A stretch of DNA of 64,000 bases from Henckelia pumila (lineage: Eukaryota; Streptophyta; Magnoliopsida; Lamiales; Gesneriaceae), in NCBI RefSeq assembly GCF_033568475.1, contig NC_133121.1, forward strand, positions 26,767,374 through 26,831,373, written 5' to 3'. The position numbers and the translations under genes were made by a program. Below are positions 23,512 through 35,460 of this stretch, in pieces. The notes under the pieces are model-generated. The model was not told where the DNA came from. It did no database searches and saw only the letters and a program-made list of their open reading frames with translations. Each line of letters opens with the position of its first letter. The stretch's first letter is position 1.

Positions 23512-25300
23512 GCTGTTGTGTCAAGACTTGAAGTAGTGCTGAATAAGAAGGACCTGGAATTGTTTCAGGTAAAGGAAGAGCTTGTGAAAGCTAATGCCAC
23601 ACTGTCCAAATTCAATTCAAGCACAACAAGCTTGATTCTTTGCTCATGATGTGAAGAGATGGTAAGATAGGGTTAGACTTTGAAAACAATAAATTTGAAG
23701 TTGGTGAAACTTCAAAAACTCCTGTGTTTGTCAAAGAAAGTAGTTGTATTGTGAGCTCTCCCAAAAAGGCCATATGAACCGATCTACCTAAATCAAAGCC
23801 ACAGCCTACTGCTCCTAAAAATCCTGGAAGAAAACGTAAGTTTGTCTGTCACTACTGTCATAGACCTGGTCATATCAAACCCAACTGTTTTAAGTTACAG
23901 GAAGACTATAGACAGAGGTCTGCATCTAAGGTGTTGTCTAAGGTGTTGCCTAACATATCACACAACATCTCTAAGAACAGATATACTGTAAGAAAGGTTG
24001 AGGTACCAAAGGCTGATATTCATTGTTATATGATCTATACTGCTTTGAAAACTAATGTTTCAGGTGCTTGGTACTTTGATAATGTAAGCTCACGTCATAT
24101 GATAGGTTCTAGAAAGTTTCTCACTGATTATGTTGAACAGAAGAGTGGGAAAGTAATTTATGGAGGAGGTTCAAAGGAAAATATCGTTGGAAAAGGCACA
24201 ATAAATGTTGCTGCTTTACCTAAGTTTCGCAACGTGCTCCATGTTGATATTTGCCAACTTTGTGATGATAACTTATATGTGCAGTTTGCTAAGAAATTAT
24301 GCAAAGTTTTTTATAGTTCTAATATGTGTGTGATGACAGGTATAATGTCATCTGACAATTATTATCAACTTGGAGAGGAGATGGCTTGTAGGCATACAAA
24401 GGTGGATGAATTTAACCTTTGGCATCAAAAGTTGAGTCATGCTAATTTCAAGACATTGACGAATTTGAGTAAGCTTGATGTTGTTAGAGGTATGCCAAAT
24501 TTAAAATCTGAAATTCCATTTGTGTGTGAGGCATGTCGAAAAGGGAAGAAAACCAGGGTGTCGCACTAGGTATTGCCAACATCTGAGACAACACGCTGTC
24601 TTGAGCTTATACATATGGATTTGAAGGATACAATAGATGTTGAAAGCTACGGAGGTAAGAAATACTCTTTCATTTGTGTTGATGATTTTTCAAGATATAC
24701 ATGGGTATGTTTTTTGAGAGAAAAATCAGATACATTTGATACCTTTAAGAAATTGCTCACAAGGATTGTTAATCTACACAACCTGAAGGTAGTCAAAATT
24801 CGGACTGATCATGGTAAGGAGTTCGAAAACTCTTTCTTTGCAAATTTGTGCGACAAGAGAGGTATTTCTCATGAATTTTCTGCTCCTAAAACTCCACAAC
24901 AAAATGGAATTGCTGAAAGAAAGAATAGAACTTTGCAAGAGATGGCTCGAGTGATGTTGAGTTCTAAAAATATTTCAAAACATTTTTTGGCAGAAGCCCT
25001 AAATACAACATGTCACATCTCAAATAGAGTATACTTGAAGAATATTTCTACTATGACTTCTTATGAAATTCTCATGGGCAAGAAGCCAAACCTTAAGTAC
25101 TATCATGTTTTTGGCTGTGCATGTTACGTTTTGAATGATAGAGATCATCTTGCTCTGTTTGATGCAAAAAGTGATAAATTTTTGTTCTTAGGTTATTCTT
25201 CGAATAGTCGAGCCTATTGGATGTTTAACTTAAGAACTAGAACAATTTTTAGTCTATTAGTGTTGTTTTTGATGACTTTGCAGATCTAAAGAAAAAAAAC
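23512..25300 (+). pseudogene. Copia gag C-terminus, protease and integrase, broken
   Basis: The zinc knuckle CHYCHRPGHIKPNC lies at about 23851-23892. The protease site, normally WYFDSGCSRHMTG in this lineage, reads WYFDNVSSRHMIG (about 24069-24107): DSG has become DNV, so the protease is dead. Integrase HHCC is LWHQKLSHANF...CEACRKGKK, followed by a TAG at 24567. The catalytic core has HMDLKD, IRTDHGKEF and QQNGIAERKNRTLQE with all three acidic residues. The open part at 24573-25289 ends in a frameshift. Confidence 0.85.
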
Positions 25301-27154
25301 TGCCGAAGATGAAGTTGATGATCTGCTTGAAATTTTTGGAAATTCGGATGTTGTCCAAGTTGTTACAACACCTGTGACAACATCCTCATCCGAATCTCCA
25401 AAAACAAAAATTGAACTGTCCACTGATAAAAATGAGGATGCAGACAGTGAGGTAAATGAAGTTGATAAGAATATTCCTAGCAAAATTCAGAAGAACCATC
25501 CAATTTCACAGGTCATTGGAGATATTCATGGAGATATGCAAACCCGAAGGAAAGAAAAAATAAATTATAGGAAGATGGATGGACTGATTTGCATGAGCTC
25601 CACGTTCTCATAGGTAAGATTTACGTGTTTTATCTCAAACATTAAACCAAAAAATATAATAGAAGCTTTGAAAGATGAATTTTGGGTCAATGCTATTCAT
25701 GATGAACTAGAACAGTTTGTTAGAAATTATGTTTGGTACTTGGTACCTTGTCCTGATCATGGTAATGTAATAGAAACAAAATGAATTTTAAAAAATAAGA
25801 CTAATGAATCAGGAAACATCATAAGAAAGAAAGCAAGGTTGGTAGCTCAAGGGTATACACAGGTTGAAAGGATGGATTTTGATGAAACTTTTGCTCTTGT
25901 AGCCCGCATTGATTATCTGAATTTTTCATGCAATTTCATGTCATATGAGAATGAAATTTTTTCAAATGGATGTAAAAAGTTCTTTTTTGAATGGTGTGTT
26001 GAATGAAGAAGTGTATGTGAGAAAACCCAAGGGGTTTGAGGATCCACATCATCTAGGTCATGTTTACAAGTTGAAAAATGCTTTATATGAATTGAAGCAA
26101 GCATCTCGTGCTTGATATGGGAGACTTACAGATTACTTGCTCGGTCTTGGCTTCAAAAGAGGTAAAGTAGATAAGACACTGTTTGTTCAGAAATCTCAAG
26201 GTAATATTCTCATTTTCCAAGTTTATGTAGATGACATAATTTTCTGTGCTTCTTGTGAAAAACTTGTCGATGAATTTTTCAAATACATGTCTTCTACTTT
26301 TGAGATGAGTATGGTTGGTGAGTTGAGTTATTTCTTGGGATTTAAAGTCAAACAAATGCATGATGGGATATTTTTGTGTCAGAGTAAGTATGCTTGAAAT
26401 TTGGTGAAAAAGTTCTTGAATGACAACACTAAACACATGCGTACACCTATGGGGTCTAGTGAAAAACTGTCGAGAGACGATATTGCCGAAGATGTTGACA
26501 AAATCCTCTACAGAAGCATGATTGGAAGTCTTTTGTATTTAAGTGCTACCAGACCTGATATCATATTTAGTGTTTGTTTGTGTGATAGATACCAGTCTAA
26601 CCCAAAAGTTACAAATCTTAAGGCCGTAAAAATAATATTGAAATATGTGGCAGGTACTTTTGATTTGGGTTTGTGATACACTAAAGAAACCAAAAATAAT
26701 TTGATAGGATTTAGTGATGTTGACTGGGCTGGAGATCTAGATGAGAGAAAGAGCACCATGGGAGGTTGTTTCTACTTGGAGAATAACTTAGTATCTTGGT
26801 ATAGTAAGAAACAAAATTTTGTATCTCTTTCAACTGACGAATCAGAATATGTAGATGTTGGAAGTTGTTGCTTACAACTCCTATGGATGAACCAAATGTT
26901 GGATGATTATGGGATTAAAAGTAGTGTACTGTGATAATTCAAGCGCCATTGATATTTCCAAAAATTCGGTACAACACTCTCGAACCAAACACATTGACAA
27001 TAGACATCACTTTATTCGAGATTTGGTAGATAAAGACATGATCTGCATTGAGTTTGTTGGAACTAACAACCATTTAGCTGATATATTTACAAAAGCTTTA
27101 GATTTCGAGAGATTCTCCAATCTAAGGAAGTCTCTCAGCTTGTGTGCATTATAA
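25301..27154 (+). pseudogene. Copia reverse transcriptase and RNase H, broken
   Basis: RT pieces: KKARLVAQGYTQVERMDFDETF (about 25829-25895), a frameshift, [20 protein letters not shown], then [13 protein letters not shown] where W has become a stop. The catalytic FQVYVDDIIFCAS (about 26216-26254) is intact. RNase H has GFSDVDWAGDLDERKSTMGG, SLSTDESEYV and [14 protein letters not shown] across a frameshift near 26930. It ends [15 protein letters not shown] and a stop at 27152-27154, the normal end of copia pol. Confidence 0.88.
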
Positions 27155-27556
27155 ACAGACATAGATGTTGTCTCGAGTATTGCCAACACCTGAGACAACA
27201 CCTAACATGTATGTGCATCTTTAGGATCTTTAGGCGTTTTGCATTCATGCATTAATACTGCTTTGTGAAGTGTTTGATACTTTATAACCATCGATCAGTC
27301 CACACTCAGGTTTATATGCAAAATTGATTTTACAGCCTAATAATTGTTACATTAAATGGAGCTCTGACTAAATTACTAAGTAGTTGAGGGATGTTTGTGT
27401 ATTTCATAATCTTGTCCCATGTGAACAATGATTTTGCAAATTCAGAAGCTCAAATTGATGAAATTCTCAATGACAATTCATCTGATCATCAAGCTCAATG
27501 GAGCTCTAGAAGAAAATGGAAAAAGCTACTTAAAGGAATCCTTTGAAGACCGTTCC
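27155..27556 (+). other. 3' non-coding region of the SIRE-like element
   Basis: Follows the pol stop. Contains tgttgtctcgagtattgcc...gacaacacc, one of several tgttgcc/gacaaca words scattered through this element. No gene seen. Confidence 0.5.
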
Positions 27557-28310
27557 TGTAGTGACCCATATCCAAAATTGACGATTAATGAGTAATTAAT
27601 CATGTAATCATGTTTAGATTAAGTAAAACATGAATAAGGAAATTTCAAAAGGGTTAACGGAGTCCAGAAATGGATTCAAAACACTCGAAAATGGTAAGTA
27701 AGGTTCGAGGGGTTCAGACGCTCCGAACTTGGGTTCGGAGGATCCGAACATGGACGGAGCCAGGCTTCGGAGGCTCTGAAGGCTTCGGACGATCCGAACC
27801 ATGACCCAGCCTGCTGTCCTAAATATTATGTCATCGGTGACATCATTCAGGGTAAGTTCGGACGACCCGAAGGGTGGCTTCGGACCATCCGAACAGTGTA
27901 TCGGACAGGTGCATGATTTCATGCAATTGGATTGACACGTGGCGGAGATCGGACGATCCGATGAGACGATCGGACGGCCCGAAGCAGTTCGGACGCTCCG
28001 AAGGCTAGTTCGGACGATCCGAACGTGTTCTATAAATATGAGGACCGAGCTCCTCATTTGATGCAAATTCCGAAATCCTCTCCTTCGCCCACGTGGCTCT
28101 ATTTTAGGGCTTTGGGTACTCTTATTTTAGAGTTGGAGTAAGGAAAATATTCTAGCATAGTCAGACAGTGTCTGACATAGTAGCGGAGTAGTACTCGTGT
28201 AGTGGAGCAGTGCTCGAGGCTGTGGAGCTGCAGCAGGGGTGTGCCCTAGTTGCGGGATAGTCGCCATCAGTGGGCTGACGACGGATGCAGGTATAGTCGC
28301 CATCATTAAA
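27557..28310 (+). repeat. Gypsy LTR fragment (family of LTR A), plus orientation, 3' truncated
   Basis: Starts TGTAGTGACCCATATCC and carries atgtttagattaagta and gctgacgacggatg, all shared with the LTRs at 32475-35460 read on the minus strand. About ten copies of a G(T/C)TCGGACGATCCGAAC-like motif lie at 27715-28025, followed by the TATA box tataaata at 28031-28038. The U5 half is missing: the family is about 1.5 kb but homology stops near 28310. Confidence 0.75.
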
Positions 28311-29204
28311 AATTTCTGAAAATCTTGAGTGTTGCTACTAGATGTTGCCAACATTGCCGATAACACCTCACTTGTCAACATACTTTGGGCATGTGATTGC
28401 ATTCTGTTTTCCTGTCACACTCTGTTTTAGACATATTTAAGACATGCATATTTAGTTTGTGTGAATATATCTTGCTAAAAAGTTTGACGTTCGAAATAAG
28501 CATAAATTTAGTGATTTTCCCTATCCACTGATTTTTTGAACAATCAAGTGATAAGTATTGTTTTAGTGGAGTTGTATTTTGATGAAGAGTGTATTTTTGG
28601 TGATTTGTGTGAAACTATTTGGGCTGAGATTATTACCAAAACTCAGTAAGTTGTTTCCTAATTAAATTCAAATTTTTACCATTGAGGGGCTTATTACCGT
28701 TAGGGGGAGCTGTCAATTCTGCTGAGATTATAGAGATGAAGTCCAGGGATTCTATTTATCTTTATCATATCTTTAGAATTTATTCTAGTTCTTTATGCCC
28801 TTGTTTTCCTTCACTCTCTCTCAATTTTCTTTCTCTCGTCCTTATATATTTTTCACCCTAATTGACTATCTGTTTTTCTCCAAATTCAAATAGCAGGAAA
28901 GTGGTAGTTTGATTTGCACGATATACGCACTGAGATGGGCTACAAGCCAGATGTTGAGGAAGATGTGCCAACAGCTTCTTACTCACACCCTGAAATCGAG
29001 CACGCCATTTTTCAACACTTAAGGAACCTGTGCCCTTGGATTCTATTGCACCATGAGGGCCTAGAAATGCTCTGGACGTTGAGAATATTCCAGATATTTC
29101 TATACTCAATAAGGTGTTTCCCACAAAACCCTTGACTTGTCGATCAAAGAGACAATCTCGGTACAACCCCGATTATACTGCTTCGAAGAGATTTTGCGGC
29201 AAGG
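28311..29204 (+). pseudogene. 3' tail of the SIRE-like element: polypurine tract and possible env-like ORF remnant
   Basis: The polypurine stretch ttagggggagc is at about 28698-28708. From about 28914 a plus-strand reading gives short polar segments; the last, NIPDISILNKVFPTKP followed by a basic RSKRQSRYNPDY, runs to about 29200. SIRE-type elements carry an env-like ORF after pol, and this would fit its end, but similarity is too low to be firm. The segment stops where the minus-strand gypsy integrase begins. Confidence 0.4.
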
Positions 29205-30345
29205 GTGAATTGTTAGTCGACTCCTATGAATGTGTGATAAGCTATCATTCCGCAGTTCAACAACATCAGGCACTACCACTCAATTAGATAAACACAATAA
29301 TTCATTAGTTTGGTAATGAAATCCAGATGTATTCCCTGCATTGGCTAAACGCGCTAATCGATGCATCTTAGCATCAGACATCTGAGCATCTCTAATCCAA
29401 GACTACAAGGCTAGCTTAGCTAGAAGGGGATACAAACGAATTACATTCGCTCCTTTCTTGTGATTGAAAGTAAAACTCAAAGAACAACATGTGAATCATG
29501 CTAGAGATATCACTAGTCTGAAGAGCAGAGAGTTTAACTTGTCGACTTAGGACATAAACAATGAGATTAGCGGAACCTGGATGATATTTGATTTCACAGT
29601 CATAATCATTCAAAAGATCCATCCAGCGTTGTTGTCTCATATTCAACTCAGCTTGAGTGAATAGATACATCAGACTCTTGTGATTATTGAATATCTCAAA
29701 CCTTTCTCCATACAAATAATGTCTCCAGATCTTGAATGCAAAAACAATAGCAGCGAACTCAAGATCATGTACCAGATAATTCAACTCATGTGTATTCAAT
29801 TGTCCAGAAGCATAGGTTATTACATGCTCATGTTGCATCAGTTCACATCCTAGCCCCTGACCAGATGCATCAGTGTAAATAGTATAGTTTCCCGAACCTG
29901 ATGTAGAAGGAAGCACGGGTGCAGTGGTCAGACGTTTACGAATCTCTTTAAAATATTTCTCACATTTGGAAGACCAAGCAAAAGGAACATCTTTCCGGAT
30001 AAGCTGTGTCAAAGTTCTGGCTAACTGGGCAAAATTCTATATGAACCTATGGTAACATCCAGCTAGACACAGGAAACTACAGATCTCAGCTATTGTCGTA
30101 GGTCGTGTCCAATTTAGAACTGTCTCTACCTTACTCGGATCCAAAGATATTCCCTCTCTGGATATAACATGACCAAAAAACACAACTCAATCCATCCAGA
30201 ATTCACATTTACTCAGTTTAGCATACAATTGATTTTCCCATAATGTCTGCAAAATAATTCTCAAATGTTGTGCATGCTCGTCCATGTCACGGGAATAAAC
30301 CAGAATATCATAAATAAAGATGATAACAAACTTATCCAAGTAATC
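29205..30345 (-). pseudogene. Gypsy RT C-terminus, RNase H and integrase zinc-binding region
   Basis: The RT catalytic site, normally FIDDILVYS, reads [10 protein letters not shown] (about 30330-30300), so the first aspartate is lost. RNase H (30012-29416) has YTDASGQGLG and ELNYLVHDLEFAAIVFAFK, but the usual TDHKSL reads NNHKSL and ADALSR reads VYVLSR. The integrase N-terminal region (about 29360-29205) is recognisable as RDAQMSD...VVVPDVVELRND...SRLTIHP and then stops matching. Confidence 0.82.
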
Positions 30346-31413
30346 TCAAAATACATGATTCATCAAATTCATAAAAACTGCAGGTGCATTCGTTAGACCG
30401 AATGGCATCACTAGGAATTCATAATGTCCATACCTGGTACGAAAAGCAGTCTTAGGAATATCCAAGTTGCGAACACTCAACTGGTGGTATCCCGATCTCA
30501 GATCAATCTTCGAATAGATGGAAGTACCCTGTAATTGATAAAATAAAAAAAAGGTCATCAATGCATGACAATGGGTACTTGTTCTTGATGGTGACGCGAT
30601 TAAACTGTCGATAATCAATACACAGTCGCATCAACCAATCTTTCTTTTTCACAAACAAGACTGGTGCTCCACAAGGAGAAACACTAGGGCGAATATATCC
30701 CTTGTCCATCAAATCTTGTAACTGCTATTTCAACTTCCGCATCTTTGATGGAGCCAGACGATGCAGTGCGCGGGATATCGGAGATGTTCCCGGTAATAAA
30801 TCAATGCAAAATTCACCTCACGAACTAGAGAAAAACCAAGAATCTCGTTTGGAAAAACATCAGGAAACTCATTGACTACCGGGATATGCTCAATATCATG
30901 AATACTCTTGAGAGTATCAAAATCATAGATGAGATAGCAAAACTCTAAGACACGACAGGCCTTCAGAACCGACACAAGTGGCATCGGGGGTCGCGCTCCC
31001 TCGCCATAAAAATACCGACTGTCACCCTCATCTAAATGAAATTGAACCAGCCTTTGGTAACAGTCCACAATAGCATGATATAACGTCAGCATATCAATTA
31101 CAAAAATACAATAAAAATCTGACATCACCAAGATCATCAGATTCGTAGTCAAGAAATGACCCTCAGATTCTAACACACAACCCATCACTAGACGTTCAGT
31201 TATCATCTCATGACCCATAGGAGTAGATACAACTAAGTCAAGATCTAGGGACAAATAGGGCAATTTATACTTCTTGGCAAAAGGGATAGAGATGAATGAA
31301 TGTGATGCACCAGTATCAATTAAGACAAGCGCATGTATGCCACATAATAAGAAAGTACCTGCTAGCATATAGTCTTTTTCAGCGTTCTCCTGGTCCGGAC
31401 TAAGAGAAAACAT
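30346..31413 (-). pseudogene. Gypsy protease and RT N-terminal half
   Basis: The frame at 31413-30730 contains the protease active site VLIDTGASHSFIS, with DTGA intact, and the linker NEFPDVFPNEILGF. After a frameshift at about 30720, RT resumes with [24 protein letters not shown] and [21 protein letters not shown], then [12 protein letters not shown] and [20 protein letters not shown] short deletion/frameshift at about 30540 changes DDLFDQL to an unrelated run. Confidence 0.88.
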
Positions 31414-31485
31414 CTTCCATTGAGCCCGGGGTCGCAGGGTAGAAGTACCCGGAGGTACTGGCGGCTGATACGGCTGGACAAAATC

Positions 31486-32389
31486 CTAAGTTCCTCTAGC
31501 TGGTCCAGAACTAGTGCCTCTTGTCCGATGAGGACAATATCGACGCCGATGCCCTTTCTCACCGCAGATAAAACAAGCTCCAGATGTCCTTCGACATTTA
31601 TTAGTCAGGTGTTTCCTATTACAGTGATCACAAAGTCCTTCTTTATTCTTATTTTTTCCAAACTGGAAAAATCCTCGAGATCCAGAAGAAGTAGAAGTCA
31701 GCGTAGAAGTAGAACCCTGCTTCTTGAATGACTGTGAGCGAGGTCCAATTGATCCACTAGGTTGAGATGGCATCAGTGCCTTTGCACTATTCATATTGTT
31801 CTCTAATTGACGACAACGATTAATCAGAGTCTCATAATATGTCGAATCCTCACAGATCGTGACTCGTTCAAAGATCTTCTGGTTGAGGCCTTGCAAGAAC
31901 ATATCATATTTGGATTCATCACTGGCATTGATATGAGGACATAACAACAACAACAGATCTATAAAACTCTGTTGGTATTCATCTATATTCATAGATTGTT
32001 CTTGGTGAATAGCTGGAGGAAAATAAAATTTCCAAAATTACCGACGAAAATCTTTCCATGTTACCAGGCCTTTTTTCTGTAAGTACTTGGGCAGACTTTG
32101 CCTTCCACAATATCCGAGCTGGCCCTTCTAACAAGAATTCGAGCACTTCCATCTTTTTCTCTTCATTACAAGCAAAAACTTTTAAAATAAATTCCAATAT
32201 GTCCAACCAATCCTCAGCAACCTCAGGGTTCCCACCTCCTACCAAGGGTTTCGGCCCAACATGTAAGAACTTGTTCACGGTGTAGCGGCGTCGACCCTCA
32301 TGATGATGATGGTGTCCGTGGTTATGTCTTTGCATATATCCTGCTTCTGTAGGACCTATTGCATGAGGTTCTTCTCCTTTCCCAGCCAT
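31486..32389 (-). pseudogene. Gypsy gag with two zinc knuckles
   Basis: Two overlapping frames (32389-31979 and 31992-31486) make up gag, joined by a frameshift near 32030. The N-terminus starts MAGKGEEPHAIGPTEAGYMQ and has a poly-His tract (HNHGHHHHHEGRRR). The capsid part has ADDWL-like AEDWLDILEFIL and LLEGPARILWK. The C-terminus has the knuckles CDHCNRKHLTNKC and CFICGEKGHRRRYC. The start codon lies about 70 bp downstream of the PBS. Confidence 0.88.
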
Positions 32390-32458
32390 TATGCTGCAAG
32401 GATTATCAATTATTAAATCTCAAGTCATTAGAATAAATCCCAAATGATCAATTTGCAT

Positions 32459-32470
32459 GCTCTGATACCA
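32459..32470 (-). other. Primer-binding site (initiator tRNA-Met type)
   Basis: The minus strand reads TGGTATCAGAGC, the standard initiator-Met complement, four bases inside the LTR edge. Confidence 0.9.
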
Positions 32471-32474
32471 TAAA

Positions 32475-35460
32475 TGTAGTGACCCGCCCGAATCACCTAC
32501 TAACTAGCAGTCTTAAGCATGCAATTTGCTTAATATAAAAATAACAGTGATTATTAAAACTTACAAAGTTTATTGCGGAAACTTAAAAGCAACTATTTAA
32601 AAGATAAACCGGTACCCAAGTGTTTTCACCCAAAATATATACAAATAAAACTGACTGTAGCAAGTAACTTCTAGCATCTCTAGAACCTGCAACTAACCCT
32701 GCTTTGATCCACCTACTTCATCTAGCCTGAGATCTGTCCATTGGAATGGGTGTCTAAGATAATAAAGGACGTGAGCAACTAACGCCCAGTACATAAATAT
32801 GATTATACAAAATTTAATACGATGCATGCAGCGTGAGATGACTGAGGTGACTGGTCAACTACCAAGTCCTGCTCAGACTAGGCACCAATGAGTATGTAGC
32901 ACCATCTGGGACTCCGTCCTCTGGGTAGCTCACACACTCATCTAGATCACCGTAATATCAGTCTCTGCTCTGTGCAGTAACTATCGGTGTCAGACAGTAT
33001 AATCAGGTATAAGGCTCATGAGCGACCCTACGAGAAAGTCTATCTCGAAAGAGAGACGACTCAACGTGTATGTGCACATGCAGTATGTGTAATGACCCAT
33101 TCCAGAATCACATACTAATCAGAACTAAGCATGCAATTAACAATAATCAAAGAAAGATGCGGAAAACTAAATAAATACTGACCGACAGAATACAACCGAT
33201 TAAATAAAATCCAATCAAAATATACAACCCGATCAAATTAACTTAATACAAGTAAAGTTAAACCTAGTGTCTAACCCTGCAATCCTGCCTTGGTCACCAC
33301 CTAAACTCGAAATCCCCAGGATAACTACCTGCAACTTCCCCGTCGAATGAGATGTCCAAAAAATATAGAAACATGAACGTGAGTTAACTATGCTCAGCAC
33401 GAGAGTATGCGTATACAAATACTATATGAGCATGAATGCAAGTGTATGGGTTACCAAGACTCGATGTCAAGAATATCCGGTCAAGAATAAACTCGGGCCC
33501 TTGGTATGTAGCACTCTGCGCCGTTGCACCAGGAGGTGACTCACATACCCGTCAGTGGATATAGGTGACCTGATCACGAATCTACGTGTCCAACCATCCA
33601 CTAACAGGATAGGGTGAAAACCATACTCTAGGATATTACAAGGATCCAAACTCAAGATGATCATGCATGAAACATAATAACGTGACATAATATATGCAGA
33701 TAAAATCATGTCATATAAATAATGCAACACATAATAAATGCATACTTAGTCAGGGTATCTCGAACAGTACTTTCGTACCTCAATAATAATTCTAGATGTC
33801 CAAGCATCTACAGTCCATCACTCCAATTCAAGATAACCATGCATAATTGATCGAGCTCTAAAAGCCTATAATCAAAAGATTACTATATCACTAAAAAATA
33901 TCTAAAAGCCATAACTAAGCTAATAGATACTCCTAAAATATTTATAGGATCTAGGGTGTACCTCCATCCGTCGTCAGTCTTTTGATGTCGATAGCCCCAG
34001 AACTTGGGCACAACTCTGCTATGACTCCCTGATGCCTCGCCAAAACCTGCCCCTAGCCAAAGAAGGCTGGAAACCACCCAAATAGACTAAGAAACGAGAT
34101 TGAATAAGTGTGAATTGGTAAGAATTCTGATTCTTGAACTCTATATTTATAGGCGGAATTCGGACGATCCGAACCCGCATGCTAGCCACGTCACAGAAAT
34201 GCACGACCGGACGCTCCGATTTTACCTTCGGACGTTCTGATTTCCCGCGTGTCCAAAAAGTGGTGACCCCTCGACAATTTCATGGCCTAACTGAGATGGA
34301 CGATCCGATCTCATTCGGACAATCCGAACTCACCCTGAGCTTCCGAACTGATTCGCCCCATCTGATCACTTCGCACACTCCGATCCTTTAAGCTTATGTA
34401 GTTCGGACCATCCGAACTACCCGAGCCCAATTAAGCCCATTAACCAATTTTTGGCATTCTGAATCAGATTTTTTGGTCCGTTTGATCATGTTAAAATTTC
34501 TTAATCAAGTTATACTTAATCTAAACATGTTTAGTCCAATAATCTTGTAAAATGGTACCGGGCTACTACAGTATGTATATAAAACACTAACATATATCAT
34601 GACACATAAATGCAACACATAAGCATGCATACTCAGCTGAAAATCTCAGTCAGTACTTACGTACCTATAGTAGATCAAGCGTAGTAGAGTCTAGGTTTCA
34701 AGCCTATAGTCAAATTTTCATCATATCACTAAACATGTTCTACAAACCTTAACTAAGCTAACATATACTCCTATAATTTAAATTAGATTATCGGACCATA
34801 CCTTCGTCCGTTGTTATCCCGTTGATGTTGAAAGCCTAGTTTCTAACTGGATGCTATTTTAGAAGCACCTCACTTATATTGTCGGGCCCTCAATTATAGA
34901 CTGAATCAAAGAAGCAAAGCTAGGAATTGTTTCTAAAATTTGAGGCTCGAGACCCCTATTAATAAATGAATATCGGTGGTTTCGAACTAGGGTTCCGTAG
35001 TTCCGATCCCTCCATGCTCGCCACGTTTCCAAATGCCAGAGTTCGGACGTTCCGATCCTGACTTTGGTGGTTCCGATCTCTGCATGCATTCACACGTGTC
35101 CAGTTTCCTTTCTTAGTCATCAGGCCATGTCATCGGAAGCTTCGATCTGTCACTTCGGATGGTCTGAACTGTGCCACATGTCAGTTCACCTCGTGAATAC
35201 TCATGGACAACTTGGTTGACTAGGTTCGGAAGTTCAGATCATGAGTTTGGATCTTCCGAATGTCACTATTGCTTCCAAAGTTGACCTTTTTGACTTCGTT
35301 GTTTCCGAAGGTGCATGTAATTCGGATCTTTCGGATTGTTTGGTAGTTCCGAAGTCCAGCCTTCATATTTCATCTCATTTAATCCCTTGATTTAATTCTT
35401 TAATAACCCTTAATCATTTTTAATATTAGATTATCTTAAAATAAGGTACGAGTTACTACA
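32475..35460 (-). repeat. LTR A: 5' LTR of the gypsy element, interrupted by LTR B
   Basis: On the minus strand it starts TGTAGTAACTCGTACC (35460) and ends CGGGTCACTACA (32475). Removing LTR B and one copy of its 5-bp duplication leaves about 1.5 kb. TTCGGA/TCCGAA motifs are scattered at 34990-35345. The ends are long imperfect inverted repeats (TGTAGTRAC...GTYACTACA). Confidence 0.85.
33088..34570 (-). repeat. LTR B: solo LTR of the same gypsy family nested in LTR A
   Basis: 1483 bp; plus-strand edges TGTAATGACCC (33088) and GGGCTACTACA (34570). An exact 5-bp duplication GTATG flanks it (33083-33087 and 34571-34575). Minus-strand TATA tataaata is at about 34145-34152, with seven or so TTCGGACNNTCCGAA motifs just upstream at 34155-34420. 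Confidence 0.92.

Larger units (their letters stand above)
19873..29204 (+). mobile_element. SIRE-like Ty1/copia retrotransposon, decayed and interrupted
   Basis: Order: 5' LTR, PBS, gag, protease, integrase, RT, RNase H, then a long 3' region with a polypurine tract (ttagggggagc, about 28698-28708) and an env-like remnant. The gag opening MDSATANSFF...PPVLDGTNYALWK and integrase HMDLKD...GGKKYSFICVDDFSRYTW resemble SIRE/Maximus-type elements. Two gypsy LTR insertions (22161-23511 and 27557-28310) interrupt it, and a minus-strand gypsy element starts at about 29205. No 3' LTR was recognised. Confidence 0.8.
29205..35460 (-). mobile_element. Ty3/gypsy retrotransposon, 5' LTR to truncated integrase
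   Basis: Minus-strand order from 35460: LTR A (itself interrupted), PBS, gag with two CCHC knuckles, protease, RT, RNase H and the zinc-binding start of integrase, where it is cut at about 29205. The catalytic integrase core and the 3' LTR are missing. All frames are decayed. The protein wording ([29 protein letters not shown]) is of the common plant gypsy type. Confidence 0.9.

Noticed and set aside
27614..28402. Minus-strand ORFs in the TTCGGA-rich region
   Set aside because: The palindromic motif array keeps several frames open; it is LTR U3, not coding.
28914..29166. Opposing ORFs at the copia/gypsy joint as a host gene
   Set aside because: Neither matches a known family; the position fits the tail of a SIRE-like element against a truncated gypsy integrase.
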